Shown: one piece after another, positions 8,587-17,839 of the stretch
How positions within the stretch are numbered: the stretch's first letter is position 1
How the letters are laid out: every line of letters starts with the position of its first letter
Origin: Dehalococcoidia bacterium
Lineage (GTDB): Bacteria > Chloroflexota > Dehalococcoidia > GIF9 > AB-539-J10
Length of the DNA stretch: 56,618 nt
Direction: 5' to 3'
Assembly (NCBI GenBank): GCA_003562475.1
Contig: PWUU01000102.1
Location: forward strand, 1-56,618
Notes under the pieces: model-generated
Told to the model about the DNA's origin: nothing
The model's input: the letters and a program-made list of their open reading frames with translations, nothing else
Databases searched by the model: none
Position numbers and translations under genes: made by a program

Positions 8587-8676
8587 GTGTACTGCGCGGA
8601 GACGCCGGGCTGTAGAGTTGCGGTGCATGGTGTCTGCCCCACCTGTAACATGAAGGTGTTCAGAATCGGCAAAGTC
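8587..8676 (+). pseudogene. Degenerate DUF5679-like fragment
   Basis: The reading frame gives VYC, then after a short unrelated stretch VAVHGVCPTCNMKVFRIGKV, closely matching the C-terminal half of the intact DUF5679-type proteins at 10680-10823 and 45482-45625. The middle, with the first CxxC and KKVD segment, is missing. The frame runs past the normal end (next stop 8743-8745). It is best read as a deleted, decayed copy. Confidence 0.6.
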
Positions 8677-8745
8677 TGGATAGGCGTGATTACCGTTGCC
8701 GATGGTGAGCGCCTCGATGCTGTCGCTATCGGAAATCGCGGGTGA

Positions 8746-9066
8746 CGTTTGGAGACTGTACCAGTTCCTTCCGGAAGACTGCCGGAATCGAAAGAGACTG
8801 ATGTGTCAGTTGTGAGATGAACGTGTATGCCGCGAATCGGAACGACGATACCGTGGCGGCATGAGTCGAGGTGCGGAAACCCGTGGAGGCAGCGGTCGCC
8901 CCTTTCTTGCACTGCGTGCCGGAAGCAGGACGTTATCATGTGGTGATCGGATAACTCCATGATGATTGTGCCACCGTAAGTTCCGCATAGCAGAACTCTG
9001 GAGTCGAGTAGTACCATGCCGGACCGGGCAATTGTCGAGAGCGCCAGGAAAAAGGAGGAGATCATT
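8746..9066. other. Intergenic stretch before dodecin
   Basis: No supported gene. A long minus-strand frame here (8448-9140) overlaps two real plus-strand genes and has poor composition. Confidence 0.45.
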
Positions 9067-9285
9067 ATGGCCGGAAATGTGTACAAGTTTATCGAGCTGG
9101 TGGGAACCAGTGACGAATCCTGGGAGAAGGCTGCAGCCAACGCAGTGGAGATGGCCGGAAAGACGTTGCGGGACTTGCGTGTAGCCGAGGTAGCTGAGCT
9201 GGACCTTCAGATCGAGGATGGCAAGATTGCCGCGTATCGTACCAAGGTTAAGCTGTCCTTCAAGATTGAGAGGGCTGAGCAGTAA
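9067..9285 (+). CDS. Dodecin family protein
   Basis: 72 residues: MAGNVYKFIELVGTSDESWE, then AVEMAGKTLRDLRVAEVAELD and KIAAYRTKVKLSFKIE. This is the dodecin beta-alpha-beta-beta fold pattern. Dodecins assemble into hollow dodecamers that store or buffer flavins or related ligands. A strong AAAAAGGAGG lies 9 bases before the ATG, so the upstream in-frame ATG at 9016 is not used. The motif after the helix (LRVAEVAEL) is the usual dodecin dimer surface. Monocistronic. Confidence 0.88.
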   Translation: MAGNVYKFIELVGTSDESWEKAAANAVEMAGKTLRDLRVAEVAELDLQIEDGKIAAYRTKVKLSFKIERAEQ

Positions 9286-9508
9286 GGCTACACCCGGGAA
9301 TACTTAACCCGGCAAAGACAGTCACTATCCACACCGGGTCCGGGCAGGGTCGATCTTACACGTCAATCTCTACGCGGATGCCGGATACCGCCTGTTGCGC
9401 ATACCGACTGATTTCACATGAAGCGGGACGACGTATAGGCTTTGCTTCGTTGTTGTGCAGACGGTGGGGTCTCAGTCTGCGCCGTCGCGTGACACTTGGA
9501 TGGTCACA
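9286..9508. other. Gap after dodecin
   Basis: No gene seen. It separates dodecin from the convergent small frame at 9509-9655. Confidence 0.4.
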
Positions 9509-9655
9509 CTAGCAAGTCCGGTTATCAGAACTTTGCGGGGCATTTCTGACGTTCTTATCAAGCTTCTTGACGTGGGCGTTGATCCGCCTGGTGTACAGGA
9601 AGTACACGGCAAGATACATGACAAGGGCAATGATGATGATTACAGTGCTGGTCAA
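9509..9655 (-). CDS. Possible small single-helix membrane protein
   Basis: A 48-codon frame with a TTG start, preceded by CAGAGGTGATTGGAG. It encodes one membrane helix (VIIIIALVMYLAVYFLY) followed by a basic tail RRINAHVKKLDKNVRNAPQ. The shape is like many small bacterial membrane peptides and slightly like the N-terminus of CstA transporters, but no CstA sequence continues downstream. Treat as tentative. Confidence 0.4.
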   Translation of the reverse strand: MTSTVIIIIALVMYLAVYFLYTRRINAHVKKLDKNVRNAPQSSDNRTC

Positions 9656-10096
9656 CTCCAATCACCTCTGTTACGAACGATGTAGCCTGACACTGGAAGA
9701 AAAGCACCGCGACCACACCGGTGTCGTCGCGTCGCGTTATATGCTCAGGATACACCGTCTGTCCGGTGGTGGCAATTCGTCCCGATCAGGCTCTTGGCGA
9801 ACGCCCGGGCGCGGGAGATCTGCTGCGGGTTCGTCGGTTGCTGCCCGCAGGACCGGAAGCGCGCCAGGCTTTCCCAGCCGGGCGGATGCCGTTGCGCTTG
9901 TATTACTGCCGGTAATGCCAGCAAGCCGGCTGACGCCCCGGTGATCGTGCCGATGGTGGTACTGCCCGGCTTGTCATGACCATCATCGCGTGACTTACTG
10001 CTGCGGATACTGGCGGGAAGGAGTATTCAGTGGTTCACATACCTTTAACCGGGAGTCCGGTGCTTGAGCGATGGGCCGGGTCCACCCATCTGTATT
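9656..10096. other. Stretch with no convincing gene
   Basis: Short open frames exist on the plus strand (up to 125 codons at 9567-9944), but they lack ribosome-binding sites and have arginine/alanine/serine-heavy composition typical of chance frames. Confidence 0.4.
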
Positions 10097-10399
10097 CTAG
10101 TCTTCGTCCACTGCTATGCTGTAGACGGTGATATTTGGCTCTTCCAGCAACAACGGGATAATCAAATCTGCCAGGCGCATCCTTTCCTCTGAAGTTGCCC
10201 ACGCTTCCCAGTGCTCGCGAGTCATCCAGGTTGCGATAACCAGTACGCACAACGGATCATCACCTCTATATAGAGTCTCAGCGGTTACGTAACCGGGTTG
10301 TCTCAGGGCTGCAGCCCTGAGGTCCTGGAGCAGCCCCTTGAGCCTCTCCGAATCCTTCCTGTTAACCCAGCGTTCCTGCAGGACCTTCACCATCGCCAT
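10097..10399 (-). CDS. Antibiotic-biosynthesis-monooxygenase (ABM) fold protein
   Basis: 100 residues: MAMVKVLQERWVNRKDSERLKGLL, then GYVTAETLYRGDDPLCVLVIATW and REHWEAWATSEERMRLADLI. This is the ferredoxin-like ABM arrangement in which a central strand carries IATW and the following helix begins EHWEAW. Such proteins are small dimeric oxygenases or heme/quinone-handling proteins. The substrate cannot be read from sequence. AAAGGAGG lies just upstream of the ATG. No operon partner. Confidence 0.8.
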   Translation of the reverse strand: MAMVKVLQERWVNRKDSERLKGLLQDLRAAALRQPGYVTAETLYRGDDPLCVLVIATWMTREHWEAWATSEERMRLADLIIPLLLEEPNITVYSIAVDED

Positions 10400-10679
10400 T
10401 GATATGACCTCCTTTCGCGAGCACCAGGTTTCTGATCATCATAATGCCACTCGTGGGGAGGGAGCTTCACGCTATCACCCGGAGTCGCTCTACGTCAATC
10501 AGTGCGATGCGCTCGATATGACGATAGGTTGCGTGACCTGCGTGTGGGGAGCCGATATGGCAATAGTGGAGTCAGCGTGACCAGGACTGGTGCAATGCGC
10601 TGATGGATCGTTGGGCCATTGACAATGGGAGGCCACTCAGCAAGAATAGCTGCAGGGACGAATCCGGAGGAGGAATGCT

Positions 10680-10823
10680 GTGGTTCAAGCGTACTGCATG
10701 AAGTGCCGGAAGAAGGTCGACATCAAGGACCAGAAGCAGGTCACGCTCAGTAATGGCTTGCCAGCCCTGCGGGGCACCTGTCCCACCTGTAGTGCGAAGG
10801 TGTTCAAGATCGGGAAGGCGTAG
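10680..10823 (+). CDS. DUF5679-type zinc-ribbon microprotein
   Basis: 47 residues from GTG: VVQAYCMKCRKKVDIKDQKQ, then GLPALRGTCPTCSAKVFKIGKA. Two CxxC pairs (CMKC, CPTC) suggest a single zinc ribbon. GGAGGAGG at 10666-10673 is correctly spaced. An ATG at 10675 is out of frame. It is nearly the same protein as that encoded at 45482-45625, and a decayed copy lies at 8587. The family is small and uncharacterised; a nucleic-acid or protein-binding role is plausible from the fold only. Confidence 0.8.
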   Translation: MVQAYCMKCRKKVDIKDQKQVTLSNGLPALRGTCPTCSAKVFKIGKA

Positions 10824-11104
10824 GCGGTGTTCTGGATCAGGCACTCCAAAGGCAGGAGGGGTTGAAGGGTTAGCTGTTGACGCACGTAGGTGCGCGAAGG
10901 TGACTCCCGGCATGCGTGTCGCTGCGAATCCTCGGGCTCGTCCGGCGGCTCCCTGCAATACCGCTGTCAATCCTGGCGTGCGGCCGTCCCGGGTAACACC
11001 GGTCAGCGGTTATGTAGTCGCCGATCACGAATATCACTACAGCCTTTCACCTGGGGGCTGGTCACTGGGTCCACGAAAAGTTGCGAGTAAGGACCAATGA
11101 GGGA

Positions 11105-11764
11105 TTATGCCACCGACTCCAGCGTCACGCTGATGCCCTGGTAGTAGATGCCCGTCAGGCCCTCGAACCCGGAGTGGGTGCCGACCAGCAGCCAGAGCTC
11201 GCCGTCTTCACTTGCCGTTACGGTGTAGCCGTGCTCGTGCGAGCGCTCCAGCATCACGTACGGCGGGTTGCCCGGGTCAACCTTCTCTGCGGGCAGGCCG
11301 TTCTCTGCTGTGCCTACGATGGTGGCCGCGTCGCCCTCACCGCTATTGCCTCCCCCCTTGTCGACGTTCATCGTCCGGTAATCGGTCGCATCCAGATACG
11401 GCTCGGGCTCCATGCCCTCGGCGCCGGCCTTCAGGAACACGGACTCGCCCGGCGCCCCGCCGACGCCGACCGCACCGCTCGGCGCGTTGGAGGCGAACAT
11501 GATGTCGAAGAACACGCGCTACTCCTGACCGGGAACGATGTCGTCATCAGTGGTGAGTCCGCGCTTCAGGTACCTAAACAGGTCGTCCGATCGGTTCATC
11601 TCCTGCAGGTAGAAGCCGGTCCCGTCACTGTCGAGCTCGGGCGACAGCAGCCTCGGGCCGGCCTCGAGCTGCATCTCCATTTCCTTGTGGTATGCTGCAA
11701 AGCCGCCTTCCCAGCCATGCGTGCCTTGACAGAAGTCGTAGTCGACGGTTATCGATTCGGGCAC
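11105..11764 (-). pseudogene. Secreted-type beta-rich protein broken by an in-frame TAG
   Basis: Two halves are in the same frame. The first (11764-11519) starts VPESITVDYDFCQGTHGWEG and ends DDIVPGQE followed by TAG at 11521-11519. The second resumes directly with RVFFDIMFASNAPSGAVGVG and runs to ISVTLESVA at 11105. Joined, they read as one beta-sandwich-like domain of about 219 residues, where the TAG probably replaced a Tyr codon. The 5' end is also suspect: a TGA lies in frame a few codons before the GTG and no signal peptide is present. The gene is likely dead. Readthrough is the alternative. Confidence 0.7.
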
Positions 11765-11873
11765 AGAAGGCGGGCCGGCAGGTCATGCGTCGCATGGCGG
11801 GCAGTATCACGTATCCTCCGGGGTGACCTTTGGGACTGGATGAGTGTGGGGGGTGGTGTGCTCGGGCGGTGCG

Positions 11874-13301
11874 TCAGGCCACACCGCGGATGTCTGCGCC
11901 CTGGCGGGCGAGTTCCGACTGCACCGCCTTGAAGTTGACCGCGTGCGGACTGCAGCCGCTGCGTGCGGCGAGTGCAGCGCAGACACCGGCTGCCTGGCCG
12001 GTTGCGACACAAATGGGCATCGCACGAATGGACGAGTGCGCCTCATAGGTGGCGGAGATGCACTTCCCTGCAACGCACAGGTTGTCGACACCGGTCGGCA
12101 GCAGACACCGCAGTGGAATGTCGTACGACTCACCGGGCGGCAGCCGGCGCATGAACGTCCCGGGGCCGGCAGGGTTATGGATATCGACGGGGTAAGCCCC
12201 CCGTGCGATGACGTCGTCGAACTTGCGTGCCTCAAGGACATCATGGAGGGTCAGCGTGTAGCCCCCGATGATCCTGCGCGAGCCGCGAACGCCGATGGTT
12301 GCGCCGCTCTGCACCACGTATGCGTTCTGGAACCCCGGGACGTATTTCTGCAGGAATGCGGCAATCTGCTCCATCTGGCGGCGGCCCTCGCGTTCCGCGT
12401 GGGTCAGGCCGCAGACGTCGGTGCCGAACACGCCGCTCACGCGTGTGCTGTTGATACATACCTCGCCCTCATGGGGCGTGCCGAACAGGAGGATGTCCTC
12501 GCGTTTCAGATCGAGCTCTCCGCGCAGAGTTGCCTCCCGTATGAGCTCCCAGAGGCCGTGCACGCCGTACCACTCCGCCGGGTTGGCACGGACGTAATCC
12601 ATGAAGCGGGCACGGTCGAATCCTACCATTCGAAACATGAGCGTCATCGGACCGGCTGCGCCGTCGCGCTCACGGCCGATAATGTAGCGCCCACCCGCGT
12701 ACGCGGTGATATCCGCATCTCCGGTGCAGTCCACGGTGCACCGGGCGTTGATGACGGCGGGTCCTGACTTGGTCTCGAAGACGACCCCATCGACATACGG
12801 GTTGCCGGACACGCCGCTCGCGGAGGCGTGAAGGAGGTATTCGACACCGGATTCATCCAGGAGATCGAAAGCAACCAGCTTGAAGACCTCGGGGTCGAAC
12901 GGCACCACGTACCCTGTTGCAGGCGATGGCGGGATGGCGCCGCGGCGGGCGACCAGGCGGTCCACGAGGCGGGTGAGCACGCCAGCGACGACCGGCCCGC
13001 CGCTCAACCCGTGATCGGTGGGGAAGAGAGTTTCCGCCCCTGCCTGTCGCGGTGCAGGGTGCTGCGTGTGATAGGACATCAACGGCATTACCAGGGCTGC
13101 AGTTGCACAACCGCCGGGATAGCCGTAGCGTTCCGCCAGCACCACGCGGGCGCCTGCCTCGGCAGCGCCGACAGCGGCGCCGATGCCTGATGGCCCGGCG
13201 CCGACAACCAGGACATCAGTCCCGGCAAGCACGGCGGCGTTGCGCGTAGGGAGCTTAATCGTGTCCGTCCTCTCCGAGCCGGACCGTCTTAGAGGTGGCA
13301 T
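11874..13301 (-). CDS. FAD-dependent oxidoreductase (FAD_oxidored family)
   Basis: 475 residues. The N-terminal dinucleotide-binding motif is VLVVGAGPSGIGAAVGAAEAG followed by VVLAERYGYPGGCATAALV. The middle contains CTVDCTGDADITAYAGG and GRERDGAAGPMTLMFRMVG. The C-terminus has the second FAD contact, DNLCVAGKCISATYEAHSSIRAMP. This layout is typical of the family of glucose-inhibited-division-like FAD enzymes whose substrates are mostly unknown. ATG 13301 is preferred. A GTG at 13325 would overlap the csaB end by 11 bases. It lies directly downstream of csaB on the same strand, so the two are probably co-transcribed. Confidence 0.85.
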   Translation of the reverse strand: MPPLRRSGSERTDTIKLPTRNAAVLAGTDVLVVGAGPSGIGAAVGAAEAGARVVLAERYGYPGGCATAALVMPLMSYHTQHPAPRQAGAETLFPTDHGLSGGPVVAGVLTRLVDRLVARRGAIPPSPATGYVVPFDPEVFKLVAFDLLDESGVEYLLHASASGVSGNPYVDGVVFETKSGPAVINARCTVDCTGDADITAYAGGRYIIGRERDGAAGPMTLMFRMVGFDRARFMDYVRANPAEWYGVHGLWELIREATLRGELDLKREDILLFGTPHEGEVCINSTRVSGVFGTDVCGLTHAEREGRRQMEQIAAFLQKYVPGFQNAYVVQSGATIGVRGSRRIIGGYTLTLHDVLEARKFDDVIARGAYPVDIHNPAGPGTFMRRLPPGESYDIPLRCLLPTGVDNLCVAGKCISATYEAHSSIRAMPICVATGQAAGVCAALAARSGCSPHAVNFKAVQSELARQGADIRGVA

Positions 13302-13314
13302 TGTTGATCTTCTT

Positions 13315-14487
13315 CTACGGCGCACCCGATGTAGCAGTGGGACTGAGGGGTGGGACGTCGGGCCGCACAGGCGGCTTCTTCAGCAACGATACGGCGAACC
13401 GGTTGGTCTTTCGTGCCTCACGCTTCATCCGCGGCAGGCTTGACTTGATCTTCTCCTGCAAGGTCGTGCGCCGGTCCCAGGAGCGGTCGATGTAGGCGAG
13501 AAGCCGTCCGGCATTCACCAGGTTGATGGGCGGCATCTCCACCTGGAGCCCGTTCAGCAAGCCGCCGACCTTGGCCGCGTAGGGCAGCGCCACGAAGGGA
13601 ACGCCCTGCAGTGCGGCAAACAGGAGGAAGTGCAGCCGCATGCCCACAGCGAAGTCGCAGTGCGCAAGCAGTGACATAATCTGACCCGATGTGTAGTCGC
13701 CCTTGATAACGTGCGCGCGCTGTGGACGGAGCATCTGTGCGATGACGGCGTGTGATTGCTGCATGTCAAGCATGCGCCGTTCCATCGGAAAGAAGACGAC
13801 GTCGGCATCGTACCTGTCGATAATGAAATCGGCGGCGTTCGCCAGCAGGCCGTGATAGAAATCCTCATCGATGTCCGGAGCGGCAACTCCGGGCTCCCGA
13901 ACGGATAATCCCACCAGCCGTGTCTTGCCTGCCATGTGTTCCTGCTCGAGGGCACCCTCTGGGAGCGGCTCCGGCTTTGCAAGTAGCGCCGGGTCTCCGG
14001 TCACGATAATCTCCCGATGGAGGCCGATGTCCTCCAGCAATCGCCGATCGGCACGCTCACGCACCGTAACAATGTCTGTCCTGGTGAGCACATCGTATAC
14101 CAGCTTCTGCGCGTTGGAGTCGTTGAGCGGTCCCACGCCGACCGCGTACGTCATGGTCGGCACCCCGAGCCTCTGTGCCATGTCGAGCTCGCGCAGGTAG
14201 ATCTTGGCCTCCGCGTCATAGATAATACCGCCACCGCCGAGGATGAACAGGTCGAGGGCTTCAATCTCGTGCCTAGCTTCCTCTCGTGAGAGGTCCCGCG
14301 CGGAGACCGCCCGGTCGACATCGTGCCGCCGGACCGTGTCCTTTGCGTTCCTCGAAAACACGGTGATCTTCACGGGCACGGAGGCGCGCAGCTGTGCGAT
14401 GATGTTCTTCAGAATGGCCTCATCGCCCTGATTGAGGCCGCCATAGGATCCCGAAATCCCTACACGGTACTTCCTTCTGTTGCTCAT
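13315..14487 (-). CDS. csaB: Polysaccharide pyruvyltransferase, CsaB type
   Basis: 390 residues. The N-terminus YRVGISGSYGGLNQGDEAIL is the CsaB hallmark. Further family segments are LDLFILGGGGIIYD, TMTYAVGVGPLND, IIVTGDPALL and CDFAVGMRLHFLLFAALQGVPFVALPY. CsaB adds pyruvate ketals to cell-wall polymers that anchor S-layer proteins in other bacteria. Here this is inferred to modify an envelope glycan. The C-terminal tail (PPVRPDVPPLSPTATSGAP) is low-complexity. It starts divergently from the Fur-type gene at 14705, so 14488-14704 should hold both promoters. Confidence 0.88.
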   Translation of the reverse strand: MSNRRKYRVGISGSYGGLNQGDEAILKNIIAQLRASVPVKITVFSRNAKDTVRRHDVDRAVSARDLSREEARHEIEALDLFILGGGGIIYDAEAKIYLRELDMAQRLGVPTMTYAVGVGPLNDSNAQKLVYDVLTRTDIVTVRERADRRLLEDIGLHREIIVTGDPALLAKPEPLPEGALEQEHMAGKTRLVGLSVREPGVAAPDIDEDFYHGLLANAADFIIDRYDADVVFFPMERRMLDMQQSHAVIAQMLRPQRAHVIKGDYTSGQIMSLLAHCDFAVGMRLHFLLFAALQGVPFVALPYAAKVGGLLNGLQVEMPPINLVNAGRLLAYIDRSWDRRTTLQEKIKSSLPRMKREARKTNRFAVSLLKKPPVRPDVPPLSPTATSGAP

Positions 14488-14704
14488 GTCTCCACCCGTT
14501 TCCTTGTTGCTGGAGGAATCGGTCTCAGTATAGCCAAGTCAACACCGATGCGCATCTGTTGTTTGAAGAATTTTCGTCACCCGATGCTTGTGGCAGGCGT
14601 GCTCGAGCTTTCTCCGGAGGCGCCATTGCCACCGGCATGGCGCGACATGTTAGAGTGGCGTCGGCCGGGCGGATGCCGGCCGGGTTCGAGGTGTTGCGGG
14701 AGAG

Positions 14705-15142
14705 ATGAGACTTACAGCTAACAGGATAGCGGGGATACTGCGTACCTACGGCTATCGACTCACACCCCAGCGCCACGCGGTGCTCAAGGCGATCGCATCC
14801 AGCGGCGAACACCTCACGCCCGAGGCGATACTGGAGAAGGCGAGGGCGGTGCAGCCGCAAATCGGCAGGGTGACCATCTATAGGACCCTTGACATACTGG
14901 GCCAACTCGGCCTCGTGTGCCGGGTGCACGCCCCGGATGGGTGCCGCGGCTACATGATGACGCGTCCGACCGGTCATCATCACCACCTTGTGTGCGTCGG
15001 GTGTGGGAGGACTGTCGACTTCGCTGATTGTTCTCTCTCGGAATTGGAGCGGCGATTGGTGAAGGAGACGGGGTTCGTCACCACCGGCCATCTCCTTGAG
15101 GTGTACGGCATGTGTCCTGATTGCCAGGCTAACTCTCCATAA
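14705..15142 (+). CDS. Fur-family regulator, probably zinc-responsive (Zur)
   Basis: 145 residues. The winged helix is GYRLTPQRHAVLKAI to VTIYRTLDILGQLGLVCRV, followed by the dimerisation/metal domain with HHHHLVCVGCGRTVDF and CPDCQ (two CxxC structural zinc motifs). The immediate zinc-ABC operon downstream makes a Zur role likely over an iron role. The start at ATG 14705 is preceded by GGGAGAG. It is divergent from csaB. No clear Zur box was found. Confidence 0.9.
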   Translation: MRLTANRIAGILRTYGYRLTPQRHAVLKAIASSGEHLTPEAILEKARAVQPQIGRVTIYRTLDILGQLGLVCRVHAPDGCRGYMMTRPTGHHHHLVCVGCGRTVDFADCSLSELERRLVKETGFVTTGHLLEVYGMCPDCQANSP

Positions 15143-15235
15143 GCAGTGCGTTAAGTTTGCACGATCTGTCTCTGTCATGTAGTACAATAGAAACCACGTA
15201 TCAATTACATAGTGACATTCAGGCGGACGGAGGGC

Positions 15236-16201
15236 ATGCGTCAAATGGTGCGAATGAAAGGGGGCGGACTTCTCCTGCCGTGCGCTGTACTGTTGGTGGG
15301 CTTGCTCAGCCTGTCATCAATCGCATGTTTCCCGGGGCAGAATGACGCGGAGAATGTGGTCGTCGCCGTAACCATCTTGCCGCAAGCTGCATTCGTGGAA
15401 GCAGTTGGAGGCGACAGGGTGGAAACGGTGGTCATGGTGCCTCCCGGCTTCTCTCCTCACACTTACGAGCCCACTCCGGAGCAGATGATGCAGCTGTCCC
15501 GTGCAGCTATGTACGCCAGCGTCGGGTCGCCGATTGAGTTCGAGCTGGCATGGATGGACAAACTGATCTCTGTCAACAGGAATATGCTCGTGGTGGACTG
15601 TTCGTACGGAATCGACCTCATCAAGACGGACGGTCATCACCATGATCAGGACGCTCGCAATCACGATGAGCACGGCGACCAATATGGCGGCCACGGTACG
15701 GATCACCACCATCACGGCGGTCCAGATCCACACATCTGGCTGTCAGTGCGCAACGCGATGACCATGGTGACGAATATCTGTGAGGGACTGGTGCAGGTTG
15801 ATCCGGAACATGAGCGGGAATACCGGCAGAACTGCGCCGTATACCTCGAGGCGCTCCAACGCCTGGACGAAGAGTTGACTGCTGCGTTTGAGGACCTTGA
15901 GAACCGGCTTTTCATCGTCTATCATCCGGCATTCGGCTATTTCGCACGTGACTACGATTTGGAGCAGATTGCGGTGGAGCAGGGTGGTACCGAGCCCGAC
16001 GCTCGCTATCTCATCCGGCTGATAGAGGAAGCCAGGGAACACGATATACGCGTCGTGTTCGCCGCACCGCAGTTCAGTACCCGGAGCGCGGAGGTAGTCG
16101 CCGCCGAGATCAGGGGCGAGGTGGTTCTCATCGATCCTCTCGCGAAGGACTACATCCCCAATTTGCGGTCAGTGGCAGCGGCGATCATGCAGGTGACATA
16201 A
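15236..16201 (+). CDS. znuA: Zinc ABC transporter substrate-binding lipoprotein ZnuA
   Basis: 321 residues with a lipoprotein signal ending LSSIAC. It is a cluster A-I solute-binding protein: ILPQAAFVEAVGGDRVETVV, PPGFSPHTYEPTP (first metal His), GPDPHIWLSV (second His), YHPAFGYFARDYDL (third). Between the first two lies a His/Asp-rich loop (about residues 140-172, with GHHHDQD and DHHHHGG) that is diagnostic of zinc binders. Starts at 15236 and 15245 are both possible. GGAGGG lies just before 15236, a short spacing. It is followed five bases later by znuC. Confidence 0.93.
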   Translation: MRQMVRMKGGGLLLPCAVLLVGLLSLSSIACFPGQNDAENVVVAVTILPQAAFVEAVGGDRVETVVMVPPGFSPHTYEPTPEQMMQLSRAAMYASVGSPIEFELAWMDKLISVNRNMLVVDCSYGIDLIKTDGHHHDQDARNHDEHGDQYGGHGTDHHHHGGPDPHIWLSVRNAMTMVTNICEGLVQVDPEHEREYRQNCAVYLEALQRLDEELTAAFEDLENRLFIVYHPAFGYFARDYDLEQIAVEQGGTEPDARYLIRLIEEAREHDIRVVFAAPQFSTRSAEVVAAEIRGEVVLIDPLAKDYIPNLRSVAAAIMQVT

Positions 16202-16206
16202 CAGTT

Positions 16207-16965
16207 GTGATACAGCAGCCGGTTATCGAATTGCGGGATGTGTGGGTGACGTATGACGACATTCCGGCGCTTGAGGGTGTCGACCTCAGGGTGATGCCCT
16301 ACGATTTCCTCGGAATCATCGGTCCCAACGGTGGAGGTAAGAGCACGCTGTTGAAGGTGATTCTTGGACTTGTCACTGCCGGCAGCGGCGTTGTGACCGT
16401 GCTCGGGACGCGACCTGAAAGCAGCCGGCGTTCTGTGGGCTATGTGGCGCAGCGCCCCGCATTTTCGCCGGACTTTCCTGCAAGCGTGTGGGATGTTGCC
16501 CTCATGGGCCGTTGCGGAAAGAGGGGTCTTGTGCGGCGTTACAACGCGGACGACTGGGCTGCTGCTGAGGCTGCGCTCCGTCGTGTGGGAATGCTTCACC
16601 TGCGCGGCAATCAGATTGGCAGCCTCTCTGGCGGTGAACAGCAAAGGGTATTCATCGCCCGCGCACTTGCCGGAGAACCGCGGATCCTCCTGCTGGATGA
16701 ACCGTTAGCGAGCATCGATCTCGCAATGCAGGCCGACTTCTACGAGCTGCTGCGGGACTTGCGCCGGACGTTGACCATTGTCATGGTGTCCCACGATATC
16801 GGCGCGGTCTCGGTGCACGTCGATACCATTGCCTGTCTCAACCGCCGCTTATTCCACCACGGGTCGAAGGAACTCACGCCTGAGGTGCTTGAAGCAACGT
16901 ATGAGTGCCCGGTGCAGCTTATCACGCACGGGCCGGTGCCGCACCGCGTCCTGAAGGAACACTAA
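16207..16965 (+). CDS. znuC: Zinc ABC transporter ATP-binding protein ZnuC
   Basis: 252 residues from GTG. Walker A is GPNGGGKST, the Q-loop is near YVAQRP, the ABC signature is LSGGEQQRV, Walker B is ILLLDEP and the switch His is in MVSHDI. It is the cytoplasmic motor of the ZnuABC importer. It sits between znuA (5 bases) and znuB (2 bases), a tight operon. The C-terminal HHG and THG segments are typical of metal-family ATPases. Confidence 0.95.
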   Translation: MIQQPVIELRDVWVTYDDIPALEGVDLRVMPYDFLGIIGPNGGGKSTLLKVILGLVTAGSGVVTVLGTRPESSRRSVGYVAQRPAFSPDFPASVWDVALMGRCGKRGLVRRYNADDWAAAEAALRRVGMLHLRGNQIGSLSGGEQQRVFIARALAGEPRILLLDEPLASIDLAMQADFYELLRDLRRTLTIVMVSHDIGAVSVHVDTIACLNRRLFHHGSKELTPEVLEATYECPVQLITHGPVPHRVLKEH

Positions 16966-16967
16966 GC

Positions 16968-17780
16968 ATGCTCGAGGCATTACAGTATGAGTTCATGCGA
17001 AACGCGCTGGCAGCAGGACTGCTGGCGGCACTGGCCTGTGGGGTGATAGGCGCCTATGTGGTGGTCAAGCGGATCGTGTTCATCAGCGGCGGCATCGCCC
17101 ATGCGTCATTCGGTGGAATCGGTCTCGGCTACTTCCTCGGCATTAATCCAATTCTCGGTGCGCTGTTCTTCGCGCTGGCGTCGGGAATGACGATTGGTGT
17201 CATCACGAAGAAGACCAGGCTTCCAGAGGATACGGCCATAGGTGTGCTCTGGGCCATGGGCATGGCGCTTGGCGTCGTGCTCATTGCACTAACCCCCGGG
17301 TATGCACCGGACCTCATGAGCTACCTCTTTGGCAACATCCTGACGGTGCCGGCGAACGACCTCATCCTGATGGCGGTCCTGGATGTCGTGATCATCGGGA
17401 CCGTCATCCTTCTGTTCAAAGAGTACCTGGTGATGTCGTTCGAAGAGGAGTACGCGATGGCGGCAGGTATCCCCGTCGAGAGACTGTACCTCTTGCTCCT
17501 GGGGATGGTTGCCCTGACTGTCGTTGTGCTTATTCGGGTGGTCGGCATGATCCTGGTTATTGCACTGCTTACTGCGCCTGCGGCCATGGCACGACAGTTT
17601 ACTCACAGCATGCGGACCCTGATGGTGCTCTCAGTGCTCTTTGGCGCTATGCTTACCATCGGTGGCCTGTGGCTTTCGTACGTACTCAGGCTACCTTCCG
17701 GGGCTACCATTATACTTTTTGCGGGAGCGGCGCTGGTCGTCTGCCTCGGGACGACGCGCCTGCGTAAGAGCCGGCGGTGA
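16968..17780 (+). CDS. znuB: Zinc ABC transporter permease ZnuB
   Basis: 270 residues with seven to nine hydrophobic helices and the ABC-3 family pattern: YVVVKRIVFISGGIAHASFGGIG, EDTAIGVLWAMGMALG, ALLTAPAAMARQF. It forms the membrane channel for zinc with ZnuC. ATG 16968 follows the znuC stop by two bases. An upstream in-frame start (16905) would be inside znuC. Confidence 0.95.
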   Translation: MLEALQYEFMRNALAAGLLAALACGVIGAYVVVKRIVFISGGIAHASFGGIGLGYFLGINPILGALFFALASGMTIGVITKKTRLPEDTAIGVLWAMGMALGVVLIALTPGYAPDLMSYLFGNILTVPANDLILMAVLDVVIIGTVILLFKEYLVMSFEEEYAMAAGIPVERLYLLLLGMVALTVVVLIRVVGMILVIALLTAPAAMARQFTHSMRTLMVLSVLFGAMLTIGGLWLSYVLRLPSGATIILFAGAALVVCLGTTRLRKSRR

Positions 17781-17839
17781 GGGGGTACGATATCGCGTGT
17801 CCTTCCCTGCCGCAACCGACACCAGCGAAGGAGGTTTCT

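Noticed and set aside
8448-9140. 230-codon minus-strand frame
   Set aside because: Covers two better genes on the other strand and a DUF5679 fragment; no ribosome-binding site.
11519-11521. TAG as a recoded amino acid (pyrrolysine-type)
   Set aside because: tuf, rpmG, nusG, rplK, rplA, rplJ, rplL and the SurA-like gene all end in TAG, so TAG is a normal stop here.
11844-12767. 307-codon plus-strand frame
   Set aside because: Antisense shadow of the FAD oxidoreductase, which has clear FAD motifs.
15143-15235. Zur box before znuA
   Set aside because: Only an ATGTA/TACAT inverted pair about 25 bases apart; it is not a recognised operator.
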